Assembly: GCA_035292685.1 (NCBI GenBank) | Contig: DATDPP010000079.1 | Location: 177,732-241,731 of the forward strand | Direction: 5' to 3' | Source: JALYNX01 sp035292685 | GTDB taxonomy: Bacteria; Actinomycetota; Acidimicrobiia; Spongiisociales; ZC4RG35 | DNA length: 64,000 nucleotides | Shown: positions 26,363 to 35,255 of the stretch, piece after piece | How positions within the stretch are numbered: position 1 is the stretch's first letter | Layout: each line of letters starts with the position of its first letter | Position numbers and translations under genes: made by a program | The notes under the pieces: model-generated | What the model saw: the letters and a program-made list of their open reading frames with translations, nothing else | The model's database searches: none | Told to the model about the DNA's origin: nothing

Positions 26363-28213
26363 CTACCAGGCCCCACCACCCCCGCCGCCACCACCGCCAC
26401 CGCCACCACCGGAGAACCCGCCCCCGCCGCCGCTGGACGGAGGGGTGAAGGCGCCGGCCAGGGCTGATTGGATCCCGGCAAATGCGTTCTCGCTGTGACC
26501 ACCCGAATAGCCGTAGTTGCCGAACCAGTAGATCGACGATGTGGTCTCTAGCTCCGGGGGGGCGTGAAGCCTGGCCTGTGCTAGGACCTCGGAGGCAACC
26601 CCGAACACGATGGCGTAGACCAGGAAGCGGTCCCAGAGCTCCAGTGAGATCGGAGGCGCCTCTTCGAGCCTCGAGAAGTCAGATAGGTACTTGCGGAACG
26701 CCTCCCAACGCGCCGACTCCAAGGCTCCTTCCTTCGAACGGCGGCTCCGGACCCGGCGGAAGCTGAGGAGGATGAAGAGCATTATCGCCGCCACCAACAG
26801 GCCGATCGAGATCAAGGCCGCGATCACCTCCCCGCCGGGGATGTTGGACAACAACCGGGGCAGAAGGAAGAAGGAGCCGAGCACCGCTCCCGCCATGATC
26901 AGACGGGCCGCCCACGACACCCCGTAGCCGGAGTCGTCCAACAGGCCGCTGCTCCGCACCGCTCCCAGAGCCTGATTCCGGAAGCTCTTGTAGCTCTCGG
27001 CGTTGGCTGCGGCGTCGTCTCTGATCGCCTCCCGAAACTCGTGAAGGGGGCGAGGCCCCAGTTCCAGCACCCGACGAACCACCGTCATCACAGACTGCTC
27101 GAAATCCCGAAGCTCGGTCTCCTTCTCGGGCACAGACAGCACCAGGTCGGTGATCGTCTCCGTTCTGAGACCGGCCCAAGTGACCCGCTCGACCTGGGAC
27201 GGGCTGGCCTCGATCACCCCTCGCCGAATTAGGTCGAACATCGTGGCAGTGAATTCCTTTTCGGTGACGCTGCCCTGGGACACCAGCGCCCCGACCTCGC
27301 CTGGGGTCAGTGCGGACGGAGGCTCCTGTTCGTACTCGCGGTCATAGTCGATCCTGGGCTCTCGCCCGTATCTCAAGTAGACAAAGCCACCGAGGCCGAG
27401 CGCGGTGAGGAGGGCAAGGACGGAACCCCAGATCAGACCGGTGCGCCCGGCCCGCGCCGCCTGTTGTTCGTCGCCAGCAAAAGCCTCTTCTTCGGCAAGG
27501 ATCGTGGGCAGCCCGTCCCCGGCGACCACCGTTGCCCCGTCTGTCGATGACAGGACATCCCGGGGGAACACCACACGCATCTCGACCCACTGCTCCGGCG
27601 GGATGCTGCTCGCCTCCAACGAAGGCGAGACCTTATCCTCGCCCAATGAGGTCTCCCCGTTGACCCCGAAGGGGTGGCCCCAAACCCTCACCTCGCCGGG
27701 CACCGGGTTGCCGGGCAGGTCCTCCGTCGCGTGGAGACGATCGAGGCCGACCGCCCATTGATCACCCCAGACCTGGAGATTCACGTCGACCACATCGTCA
27801 TAGACCGTGGTGAGCCCGCTGATCTCATAGGAGACACGGAAGGTACGGTTCTCGTTCAGGCTGGCGTGATGCCAGACGATTCGCACCAGGTCGTTGAACT
27901 CAGCAACGCCGTACGTTCCGGGAGGGGAGGAGCACCCCAGCTCTGTGCATCCTCCAAGGGCATAGGCAATCGTCTCGTCACTGACTGTGATCGATGAAAT
28001 CTGCTCTCCGGGGCGCAGGGGGATGTCGCGATAGGCGCCCGAGAAGTCACCCGAGAAAGAGAAGGTGAGGAATTCGGTCACCGCCAGCGACCCGTCATCG
28101 TTGACCACGACCTCGATATCGGCGTTGGTCAGCCAGAACGACTTGGCGAAGGCGGCCGTCGCCGGGCCGACTACGAGAAGGAGGATCAGGGCGAGCCGGG
28201 TGAGACGGCTCAA
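26363..28213 (-). CDS. DUF2207 membrane protein with poly-glycine C-terminus
   Basis: Protein of 616 residues from TTG 28213. A signal peptide (about 1-23, ending TAAFAKS) precedes the extracytoplasmic DUF2207 domain (about 25-250), beginning FWLTNADIEVVVNDDGSLAVTE. A transmembrane helix (about 270-290) leads to a cytoplasmic part with a winged-helix-like stretch, two further helices (about 430-490), and a C-terminus that is almost only Gly with Phe, Ser and a final Ala-Trp. DUF2207 proteins typically pair with LemA, as here (1-base gap). Proposed roles are membrane or envelope related but unproven. Confidence 0.9.
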   Translation of the reverse strand: MSRLTRLALILLLVVGPATAAFAKSFWLTNADIEVVVNDDGSLAVTEFLTFSFSGDFSGAYRDIPLRPGEQISSITVSDETIAYALGGCTELGCSSPPGTYGVAEFNDLVRIVWHHASLNENRTFRVSYEISGLTTVYDDVVDVNLQVWGDQWAVGLDRLHATEDLPGNPVPGEVRVWGHPFGVNGETSLGEDKVSPSLEASSIPPEQWVEMRVVFPRDVLSSTDGATVVAGDGLPTILAEEEAFAGDEQQAARAGRTGLIWGSVLALLTALGLGGFVYLRYGREPRIDYDREYEQEPPSALTPGEVGALVSQGSVTEKEFTATMFDLIRRGVIEASPSQVERVTWAGLRTETITDLVLSVPEKETELRDFEQSVMTVVRRVLELGPRPLHEFREAIRDDAAANAESYKSFRNQALGAVRSSGLLDDSGYGVSWAARLIMAGAVLGSFFLLPRLLSNIPGGEVIAALISIGLLVAAIMLFILLSFRRVRSRRSKEGALESARWEAFRKYLSDFSRLEEAPPISLELWDRFLVYAIVFGVASEVLAQARLHAPPELETTSSIYWFGNYGYSGGHSENAFAGIQSALAGAFTPPSSGGGGGFSGGGGGGGGGGGGGAW

Positions 28214-28214
28214 C

Positions 28215-28757
28215 TCAGAAGTCGACGGTCGGGGCTTGCTCCGCCTCCGGGCCCGCCTCGAAAAACTCTCGGATCGTGAAGCCGGCGATCCCGGCCACCA
28301 GGTTGGTGGGTATCTGCTGAACCGTGTTGTTGTAGGTGAGCACCGAGTCGTTGTAGATCTGTCGGGAGACCGCGATCTTGTTCTCGGTTTCCGCCAGCTC
28401 AGCCTGGAGACCCTGGAAGTTCTCCGACGCCCGAAGCTCTGGATAGGCCTCGGCCACGGCGAACAACTGCCGCAGCGCCTGGGTGAGAAAGCCTTCGGCC
28501 TGGGCCGCTTCCGCCGGCCCGGCTGCCGACGCCGCGGCGTTACGGGCCTGAGTCACCCGCTCGAATGTCTGCTGCTCATGGGAGGCATAGCCCTTGACTG
28601 TTTCCACCAGATTGGGGATCAGGTCGTACCGCCGCTTCAGCTGAACCTCCACCTGTCCCCAGGCGTTGTCCACCCGGTTTCGGGCTTTGATCAGGCGGTT
28701 GTAGATGAGGGCGACGAAGAGAAGGAGAACAGCGACTATGCCAACGATCCACCACAT
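28215..28757 (-). CDS. lemA: LemA family protein
   Basis: Protein of 180 residues: one N-terminal membrane helix (about 2-19) followed by the LemA helical bundle with the hallmark YNRLIKARNRVDNAWGQVEV and QLKRRYDLIPNLVETVKGYA. The C-terminal ends in a short acidic tail after FEAGPEAEQ. LemA proteins have an extracytoplasmic N-terminus and a coiled cytoplasmic domain; their function is unclear. It is the first gene of a lemA-DUF2207 pair. Confidence 0.95.
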   Translation of the reverse strand: MWWIVGIVAVLLLFVALIYNRLIKARNRVDNAWGQVEVQLKRRYDLIPNLVETVKGYASHEQQTFERVTQARNAAASAAGPAEAAQAEGFLTQALRQLFAVAEAYPELRASENFQGLQAELAETENKIAVSRQIYNDSVLTYNNTVQQIPTNLVAGIAGFTIREFFEAGPEAEQAPTVDF

Positions 28758-28788
28758 GTTGCGGAGTGTAGGGGGGCCGCCCGGTCAT

Positions 28789-29445
28789 TCACCGCTTCGG
28801 CGGCGGTTCCAAAGCGTCGACAGCAGCCGCCCACTCCCCGGGCAACTCGACGCCGGGTCGGGACATGAGCCGAAGATAGAGCTCGGACCCGGTTCCCTCG
28901 ACGATGCGCTCTGGCTTGCCGTCACCGAATACCCAGGAACGACCGAGGTCGGTGGCGGTGACTGAGATCGTAGGGACCGGGGCAAGCCGGGGCAGCCACA
29001 TGTCGGGGAACTCGTCCAGGCCCGCGACGGCCACCACATCCAGCAACGGCCTCTCCTCGTCCCAGGCCTGTTCGGCGTCCCAGCGATGAAGCCCGGCCTC
29101 GATCAACATCCGGCGCTCCCAGAACCCAACCGTCGGGTGGGGGCCAAACCCCCACACCACGGCATCGGGGTCGGTGCTGGCCAATGCCTCCAGCGTCGTC
29201 TCCAGAGTCTCCAAGAACCATCGCGAGACGTCGCCGTGGAGCGGCAGTTGGGGGCCGGACACCCGTTCCTGGGCCAGGTCAACACAAACGATGGCGGTGC
29301 GGCCGTAAACCCAGGCAAGATGGGAGAGGAGATCGGCCATCGTCCAACCCGGGTACTGGGGGACCATGTGCTCCAAATCACGGTTGGCCACATCGAGGAT
29401 GGTCATGGCCTCGGAGCGGATCACCTCCCGCTCAGCCGAGGGCAT
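28789..29445 (-). CDS. Maleylpyruvate-isomerase-like (TIGR03083/DinB-fold) protein
   Basis: About 218 residues from ATG 29445, which overlaps the end of sucD by 14 bases; an ATG at 29406 is a weaker alternative. The N-terminal four-helix DinB-like domain has VPQYPGWTMADLLSHLAWVY and HRWDAEQAWDE, whose His residues form the usual metal site. A C-terminal domain with VTATDLGRSW and LRLMSRPG follows. The family is abundant in actinobacteria and includes mycothiol-dependent maleylpyruvate isomerase; the actual substrate is unknown. Confidence 0.85.
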   Translation of the reverse strand: MPSAEREVIRSEAMTILDVANRDLEHMVPQYPGWTMADLLSHLAWVYGRTAIVCVDLAQERVSGPQLPLHGDVSRWFLETLETTLEALASTDPDAVVWGFGPHPTVGFWERRMLIEAGLHRWDAEQAWDEERPLLDVVAVAGLDEFPDMWLPRLAPVPTISVTATDLGRSWVFGDGKPERIVEGTGSELYLRLMSRPGVELPGEWAAAVDALEPPPKR

Positions 29446-30355
29446 GGAGCATCGCCTCACCCATCTCCGAAGGGGACGGGGCAATTACGATCCCGGCGGC
29501 CTTCATCGCCTCGATCTTGGCCGCCGCGGTCCCCCGGCCGCCCGACACGATGGCCCCGGCATGACCCATCCGCTTCCCGGGCGGGGCACTGGTTCCGGCG
29601 ATGAACCCGGCGACCGGTTTTGTCATCTTGGACGCCACGAATTCGGCGGCCTCCTCCTCGGCGGTGCCACCGATCTCGCCGATCATTACGACGCCTTCGG
29701 TCTCCGGATCGTCCAGGAACATCCGCAGCACGTCGACGAAGCTGGTCCCGTTGACCGGGTCGCCACCGATGCCAACCGCGGTGGTCTGGCCCAGGCCGAG
29801 CAAGGTGAGCTGGTGGACGGCCTCGTAGGTCAGGGTCCCCGACCGTGAGATCACCCCGACCCGTCCCCGCTGGTGGATGTAGCCGGGCATGATCCCGATC
29901 TTGCACTCCCCTGGGGTGGTCACGCCCGGGCAATTGGGGCCTATGAGACGGGTCGTCTTGTCGGACAGATACCGCTTGGCCCGGATCATGTCCGCCACCG
30001 GGATGCCCTCGGTGATCGCCACCGCCAGCTCGAGGCCGGCGGCGGCGGCCTCCATGATGGCGTCGGCTGCGAACGGTGGGGGAACGTAGATCACGGAGGC
30101 GGTGGCCCCGCTGGCCGCCACGGCCTCCTTGACGGTGGCAAACACCGGCAGGTCGGTCGAATAGCCGTCATCACGACCGGGGACACCGGAGTGATCGGTC
30201 TCACCCTCGAAATGGAAGACCGTGCCCGCCCGTGATGGATGGACCGCGGCCACCATCTGGGTGCCATAGGCGATCGCATTGTCGGTATGCAACTGGCCGG
30301 TCTTGCCGAGACCTTGCACCAGCACCCGGGTGCTCTTGTCGACCAGGATGCTCAT
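29432..30355 (-). CDS. sucD: Succinyl-CoA synthetase subunit alpha
   Basis: Subunit of 307 residues that binds CoA and carries the phosphorylated His. The CoA-binding part starts TRVLVQGLGKTGQLHTDNA. GPNCPGVTTPGECKIGIMPG, EIGGTAEEEAAEFV and GHAGAIVSGGRGTAAAK with the active His are present. With SucC it makes ATP or GTP from succinyl-CoA in the TCA cycle. It overlaps the sucC stop by 4 bases. Confidence 0.96.
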   Translation of the reverse strand: MSILVDKSTRVLVQGLGKTGQLHTDNAIAYGTQMVAAVHPSRAGTVFHFEGETDHSGVPGRDDGYSTDLPVFATVKEAVAASGATASVIYVPPPFAADAIMEAAAAGLELAVAITEGIPVADMIRAKRYLSDKTTRLIGPNCPGVTTPGECKIGIMPGYIHQRGRVGVISRSGTLTYEAVHQLTLLGLGQTTAVGIGGDPVNGTSFVDVLRMFLDDPETEGVVMIGEIGGTAEEEAAEFVASKMTKPVAGFIAGTSAPPGKRMGHAGAIVSGGRGTAAAKIEAMKAAGIVIAPSPSEMGEAMLHALG

Positions 30356-31575
30356 CGGGTCAACTCCAGGATCTTCTCTGCGCCATCGAGCAGGTTGTCG
30401 GCGGCCACCAGGTCGAGCCCCGAGTCCTTGAGAATCTGCCTCCCGAGTTCGACGTTGGTTCCCTCGAGCCGCACCACGAGTGGGACCTTCAGACCCACTC
30501 GCTCGACCGCCTCGATGATCCCGGTGGCGATCACATCACAGCGCATGATCCCGCCGAAGATGTTCACGAAGATCCCCTTCACATCGGGGTCACTGGTGAT
30601 GATCTGGAAGCCGGTCGCCACCTGGTCGGCATCTGCCCCTCCGCCGACGTCGAGGAAGTTGGCCGGCTCACCCCCGACTTGCTTGATGGTGTCCATGGTC
30701 GCCATCGCCAGTCCCGCCCCGTTCACCAGACAGCCGATGGTGCCATCGAGCTTGATGTAGCTGAGCCCTGACTCCCGGGCCGCGATCTCGGCCGGGTCCT
30801 CCTCACTGGTGTCGCGCATCGCGGCGACATCGGGATGGCGGTAGAGGGCGTTGTCGTCGAAGCCCATCTTCCCGTCGAGGGCGATGACGCGGCCCTCGGT
30901 GGTGACCACGAGCGGGTTGATCTCGATCAGGTCGGTGTCCAGATCGGTGGCCGTGGCGACCAGCGCCTTGACGAAGAGCCCGAAATCGGCGGAGGTATCG
31001 CCGCTCAAGCCAAGCTCGTAGGACAACTCGTTGGCCTGAAAATCGGCAAACCCGATAACCGGATCGACTTCTTCCCTCAAGATCCGCTCCGGCGTCTCCG
31101 CGGCCACCTTCTCGATGTCCATCCCGCCTTCCGTCGAGGCCATCACGACATTCCGGCTGATGGCGCGGTCGAGAAGCACGGCGAGATAGAGCTCGCGGTC
31201 GATGTCGATCCCCTGCTCGAGGTAGAGACGGTTCACGACCTTGCCCTCCGAGCCGGTCTGGATCGTGACCAGCGTCGATCCCAGCATCTTCCCGGCCAGC
31301 TCACGGACCTTTTCCTCGGCTGCCTCAGGCCCGCCTTCGATGCCTTCGGTGATGACGCTGACGCCCGAGACCTCAGGATGCTCGAGGAAGGTGCCCTTTC
31401 CCCTGCCCCCGGCGTGGATCTGGGACTTGAGGACCAGGACCGGATTGCCGGACTCCTCCATCAGCGGCCGCACCGCGGCAACCGCCTCGTCCACCGTGAC
31501 CGCCACCCGGCCCAGGGGCACCGGGATCGCTCTGGCAGCCAGTAGCTGTTTCGCCTGGTACTCGTGGATCTTCAA
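30352..31575 (-). CDS. sucC: Succinyl-CoA synthetase subunit beta
   Basis: Subunit of 407 residues with an ATP-grasp domain: MKIHEYQAKQLLAARAIPVP at the start, SQIHAGGRGKG, EINPLVVTTEGRVIALDGKM and NGAGLAMATMDTIK, then the ligase domain NFLDVGGGAD and NIFGGIMRCD. It forms the alpha/beta enzyme with SucD. Its start overlaps the stop of a B12-binding mutase subunit, so succinyl-CoA arriving from methylmalonyl-CoA would be met by an enzyme encoded on the same transcript. Confidence 0.96.
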   Translation of the reverse strand: MKIHEYQAKQLLAARAIPVPLGRVAVTVDEAVAAVRPLMEESGNPVLVLKSQIHAGGRGKGTFLEHPEVSGVSVITEGIEGGPEAAEEKVRELAGKMLGSTLVTIQTGSEGKVVNRLYLEQGIDIDRELYLAVLLDRAISRNVVMASTEGGMDIEKVAAETPERILREEVDPVIGFADFQANELSYELGLSGDTSADFGLFVKALVATATDLDTDLIEINPLVVTTEGRVIALDGKMGFDDNALYRHPDVAAMRDTSEEDPAEIAARESGLSYIKLDGTIGCLVNGAGLAMATMDTIKQVGGEPANFLDVGGGADADQVATGFQIITSDPDVKGIFVNIFGGIMRCDVIATGIIEAVERVGLKVPLVVRLEGTNVELGRQILKDSGLDLVAADNLLDGAEKILELTR

Positions 31576-31988
31576 GTGGTTCCCCTCTCCAACCTGGCAC
31601 GCGATGGGACGTGATCGTCGACCCAGTCGGTGATCTCATCCAGGGGCGCCCCCGGTGTGAACACCGCCGCCAGCCCGGCCTCGACCAGGCCGGCGATGTC
31701 GGCATCGGGGATCACCCCACCGCCGAACACGACGATGTCCGATGCCTGACGGGACGCCAACTCGGTGACTACCTGGGGGAACAGGGTGCGATGCGCCCCG
31801 GAAAGCGAGGAGAGACCCACCGCATCGACATCCTCTTGGACCGCGGTTTCGGCGATCTGGGCCGGGGTCTGGTGGAGACCCGAGTAGATGACCTCGAACC
31901 CGGCATCACGCAACGCCCTGGCAACGACCTTGGCGCCCCGATCGTGACCATCGAGACCAGGCTTTGCGATGAGGATGCGGCGAGGCAT
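31572..31988 (-). CDS. Methylmalonyl-CoA mutase-type B12-binding subunit
   Basis: About 138 residues from ATG 31988 (a TTG at 32000 is possible). A single cobalamin-binding domain with GLDGHDRGAK (DXHXXG, the His that ligates cobalt), SSLSGAH and VVFGGGVIPDADI. The sequence matches the C-terminal domain of methylmalonyl-CoA mutases that exist as a separate small chain. The large catalytic chain is not in this window. Overlap with sucC by 4 bases supports a propionate/succinyl-CoA link. Its upstream neighbour tal is divergent. Confidence 0.9.
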   Translation of the reverse strand: MPRRILIAKPGLDGHDRGAKVVARALRDAGFEVIYSGLHQTPAQIAETAVQEDVDAVGLSSLSGAHRTLFPQVVTELASRQASDIVVFGGGVIPDADIAGLVEAGLAAVFTPGAPLDEITDWVDDHVPSRARLERGTT

Positions 31989-32046
31989 GCGGGGCGCCAA
32001 GGCTAGTGCCGTAGAGACATCCCCAAGCCTCCCCTACGCTTTGGAA

Positions 32047-33144
32047 ATGACCTCCTCCAGAATCCACGGTCTGGCAGCAGCCGGGGTGTCGGTTTGGTCG
32101 GATCAGATCTCACGAGACATGCTCAACTCGGGGGAACTGGGCCGTCGCATCGAGCGCGACGCGGTGACCGGGGTCACCTCCAACCCAACGATCTTCGCCG
32201 GCTGCATCGTCGGCTCCAATGACTATGACGACCAAATCCATGATCTGAAATCGGCCGGAATCCCCACCGAGGAAGTCCTCAAGAGCCTCATGGCCGCCGA
32301 CATCCAGGGGGCTTGTGACCTGTTACTCGGGGTATTCCATGAGACCGCGGGAGGAGATGGTTTCGTGTCGGTCGAGGTCTCCCCGACCCTGGCCAGTGAC
32401 AGCCAGGCGACGGTGGCCGAGGCCCGGGATTGGGTGAAGCAGATCAACCGCCCCAATCTCCTGGTCAAGGTGCCCGCCACACCCGAGGGAGTTCCCGCGA
32501 TCAGGTCCCTGATCGGCGAGGGGATCTCGGTGAATGTCACACTCATCTTCTCCCTGGAGCGTTATGTCGAAGTGATGGATGCCTATTTGTCCGGGCTCGA
32601 GGACTTTCGGTCGGCGGGTGGCGACCTATCGACCATCGCTTCCGTCGCCTCGTTCTTCGTGTCCCGGTTCGACAGCGAGGTCGATCCCCGGCTGGAGGCA
32701 CTCGGCACCGACGAGGCCCTGGCCCTGCGCGGAGTGACCGCGGTAGCCAACGCCAGGGCTGCCTACGGCCTCTTCAACGATTGTTTCGAGTCCGAGCGCT
32801 TCCGGTCCCTGGCCGGGGCCGGGGCCAGGCAGCAACGACCTTTGTGGGCTTCGACTTCGACCAAGAACCCGGCATATCCCGACCTGCTCTACGTGGAGAG
32901 CCTGGTCGCCCCGGCCACCGTCAACACCATGCCGGTGGCCACCATCGACGCCTATCAGGAACACGGTGACCCGTCACCTACCCCGTTCACAGGAGATGAC
33001 ATCGAGTCCGCGCAACGAAACTTGGATCGTCTCGGTGAGGCCGGCATCGACTACGCCGACGTGGTTCGCGTCCTCGAGGACGAGGGCGTCGAGAAGTTCA
33101 CCAAGAGTTGGCTCGAGTTGTTGGAAGACGTGGACCAGGCCTGA
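32047..33144 (+). CDS. tal: Transaldolase
   Basis: About 365 residues from ATG 32047, the usual actinobacterial length. Exchange of a dihydroxyacetone unit between sugar phosphates in the non-oxidative pentose phosphate path. DAVTGVTSNPTIFAGCI and RPNLLVKVPATPEGVPAI, with the Schiff-base Lys, are diagnostic; RPLWASTSTKNPAYPDLLYV closes the barrel. In many actinobacteria tal sits beside tkt and gnd; here it stands alone. Confidence 0.95.
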   Translation: MTSSRIHGLAAAGVSVWSDQISRDMLNSGELGRRIERDAVTGVTSNPTIFAGCIVGSNDYDDQIHDLKSAGIPTEEVLKSLMAADIQGACDLLLGVFHETAGGDGFVSVEVSPTLASDSQATVAEARDWVKQINRPNLLVKVPATPEGVPAIRSLIGEGISVNVTLIFSLERYVEVMDAYLSGLEDFRSAGGDLSTIASVASFFVSRFDSEVDPRLEALGTDEALALRGVTAVANARAAYGLFNDCFESERFRSLAGAGARQQRPLWASTSTKNPAYPDLLYVESLVAPATVNTMPVATIDAYQEHGDPSPTPFTGDDIESAQRNLDRLGEAGIDYADVVRVLEDEGVEKFTKSWLELLEDVDQA

Positions 33145-33734
33145 ACTCCAGCTTCACTCCAGCCGCCAAATGGTCGCCTCTGTCTGTGGACGAAGCCGCA
33201 GCTGTGTTCTCGGGAGCACCTTTCCGCTGGTGGATCGCCGAGGGTCATGCACTCGAGCTCCACACGGGACGATCCTGGCGTGACCACGACGATCTGGATG
33301 TCGGGGTCTGCCGGGACCAGTCAGAAGACCTTTTCGCCTGGCTCTCCGGCTGGATCCTTTGCGTCGCCGCCGAAGATGCATTGGGGTCTTGGGATGGGAG
33401 CCCATTGGATGCTCGGACCAACCAGAACAATGTTTGGGCACGGCGACGACCCAACATTTGGCTCATGGACCTGACGGTCGGCGACGGAGATGAGGACGTC
33501 TGGGTCTATCGGCGAGATCGGTCTGTCACCCGGCCGTGGCCTGAGGGTGTTCTGCACACCTCTGGCGGAGTCCCGTACCTGGCGCCAGATCTGCAGCTCC
33601 TGTTCAAATCCAAGGATCGACGCCGGAAGGATGACATCGACGCGGCCCAAGTGATCTCTGGATTGACGACGGCGGAGTGGCAGTTTCTTTCTATACACCT
33701 CGCGACGAACCATCCGTGGCGGGAGCTTCGCTAG
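33108..33734 (+). CDS. Nucleotidyltransferase-fold protein, aminoglycoside-adenylyltransferase-like
   Basis: Up to 208 residues. The conserved region starts WSPLSVDEAAAVFSG and continues FRWWIAEGHALELHTGR, then HDDLDVGV, the metal-binding Asp pair of a minimal nucleotidyltransferase. Later GVPYLAPDLQLLFKSKDRRRKDDID is the family's second half. The fold matches aminoglycoside-2''-adenylyltransferase-like proteins, most of which have no demonstrated resistance role. The start is uncertain: TTG 33108 lies inside tal, while CTG 33141 would overlap the tal stop as CTGA; the in-frame GTG 33186 would cut conserved residues. Confidence 0.75.
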   Translation: MARVVGRRGPGLNSSFTPAAKWSPLSVDEAAAVFSGAPFRWWIAEGHALELHTGRSWRDHDDLDVGVCRDQSEDLFAWLSGWILCVAAEDALGSWDGSPLDARTNQNNVWARRRPNIWLMDLTVGDGDEDVWVYRRDRSVTRPWPEGVLHTSGGVPYLAPDLQLLFKSKDRRRKDDIDAAQVISGLTTAEWQFLSIHLATNHPWRELR

Positions 33735-33782
33735 GGATGCATGGAGTCCTGAAGAAAATCTTCCCCACCGGGCGCGAACGTC

Positions 33783-34103
33783 TTGAATCTGTCCCTGCCC
33801 GAACGTATGTTCGGAATTGTGGGAAAGAGAATGCGGAGCTGGGAAGAGTGGGAGGCGAAACTGTCCGAAATGGAGACCCGACAGCGAGCCCGGGCTCTCA
33901 TCGATTCAAGGGCGCTGCCCACAGAAGAGTTGCTCGAAATGCTGACGCAGGACTTTCAGGACCTCCAGATGATCGAGCTCTACGAACGTGAGTGCATCGG
34001 CGAGCTGGCCGATCGTCAAATAGAGGAGTGGCTCCATTTGTGCCCCGATCTGCCGTCGTGGTTCGCCGTGAGGTCAACTGGAATCGTCTCGGAGGGGAGG
34101 TGA
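33783..34103 (+). CDS. Small acidic hypothetical protein
   Basis: About 106 residues from TTG 33783, or 98 from ATG 33807. Rich in Glu, Leu and Arg with long predicted helices (SWEEWEAKLSEMETRQRARAL, then LLEMLTQDFQDLQMIELY), one Cys in RECIGEL and a Trp-rich end. No signal peptide or membrane segment. I do not recognise a family. It lies 7 bases before the DUF222 gene on the same strand, which supports it being real. The helical, charged composition would suit a protein-protein interaction role. Confidence 0.5.
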   Translation: MNLSLPERMFGIVGKRMRSWEEWEAKLSEMETRQRARALIDSRALPTEELLEMLTQDFQDLQMIELYERECIGELADRQIEEWLHLCPDLPSWFAVRSTGIVSEGR

Positions 34104-34110
34104 GGGAGTT

Positions 34111-35181
34111 GTGGATCTGACGAGCCTGAACCTGGACCAGAAAGAACAAACCTTCGTCGACGCCGAGACGGTGATCGCCAAAATGCGGGCGATCCAACTC
34201 GACGTGCTCGAGGATTTCGATCACGGTCAAGTGGCAACCGCTGACGGTTCTCGTTCGCTATCGGAGTGGACTGCGGCCCGCCTCGACATCCACCCGGACA
34301 CGGCAAAGAGCCTGGTGCGGACCATGCGGCGCACCCAGGACCGACCCGACCTGCGCTATTCTCTGGCATCAGGTGAGATCACATTCGATCGGCTGGAGGC
34401 GGTCTCCCGGATCTCTGAAGATGTCGGATTGCTCCAGCACCTGGACGTGTCCGGTGTACAGCGTGAGGCGGCGAAACGGGCACGAATCACGGCTGAAGAC
34501 GAATACCGGACCGCTGATGACCGGTTCCTCGTGATGCAGCCATCTCTGGACGAATCCTGGTGGAAGTTGTGGGGAGGATTGGACGGAGTGTCTGGTGCCA
34601 TCGTCGACAAGGTGCTCTCCGAGACCGCCGACGGTTTGCCGCTATTCCCCGACGGGACCAGAGGGGACTCCTCCTGGCGCCGGGCCACCGCACTGGTCGA
34701 ACTGGCCATAACCGATGACCCTCCCCCGGCCCAGATCACGGTATTCGTCGATGCCAAACACGCTGCCGCCTCCAACGGCGAAGCCGGCGTCATCCTCGAA
34801 GCCGGACCTCGGATCGGACGCGATGCCCTGGAAGCAATGCTGTGCGATGCAACCACGGAATTGACCGTCCAAGGAGAAGACGGCACCCCAATGGCCTACG
34901 GGCGGAAAACCAGGTCTATCCCACCCGCCCTGCGGCGAGCCATCATCCACCGAGACGGGGACCGGTGCGCCGCCGACGGCTGCGACAGCAACCATCGGCT
35001 CCAAGTACACCACCGGATACCCTGGAGCCAGGGCGGGCTCACCGACCCCGAGAATCTGATCACACTCTGTTGGTTTCACCATCAGGTCGTAGTCCACCAA
35101 CGAGGCTTCACTTCCTATCGCCATCCCGACCACGGACGGATCCGTTTTCGCCGCGCCGGTCCGAGGGGCCCGCCCGACTGA
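34111..35181 (+). CDS. DUF222/13E12-type HNH endonuclease family protein
   Basis: Protein of 356 residues from GTG 34111, with GGAGG-like sequence just upstream. N-terminal DUF222 helical domain (about 1-250) containing LSEWTAARLDIHPDTAKSLV, then an HNH nuclease domain at about 290-340: RDGDRCAADGC, HRLQVHHRIPW and LCWFHHQVVVH, with the His and Cys that bind the catalytic metal and zinc. Many actinobacterial genomes carry several of these genes, often as 13E12-repeat proteins near mobile DNA. The target is unknown. A small inverted repeat CTGAC-TCT-GTCAG follows the stop. Confidence 0.9.
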   Translation: MDLTSLNLDQKEQTFVDAETVIAKMRAIQLDVLEDFDHGQVATADGSRSLSEWTAARLDIHPDTAKSLVRTMRRTQDRPDLRYSLASGEITFDRLEAVSRISEDVGLLQHLDVSGVQREAAKRARITAEDEYRTADDRFLVMQPSLDESWWKLWGGLDGVSGAIVDKVLSETADGLPLFPDGTRGDSSWRRATALVELAITDDPPPAQITVFVDAKHAAASNGEAGVILEAGPRIGRDALEAMLCDATTELTVQGEDGTPMAYGRKTRSIPPALRRAIIHRDGDRCAADGCDSNHRLQVHHRIPWSQGGLTDPENLITLCWFHHQVVVHQRGFTSYRHPDHGRIRFRRAGPRGPPD

Positions 35182-35255
35182 CTGACTCTGTCAGCGAACC
35201 GACGCTATGGCGTGAGCCGCCCTCGTGCCTGACACGCTCTGTGCGAGTATCCCCT

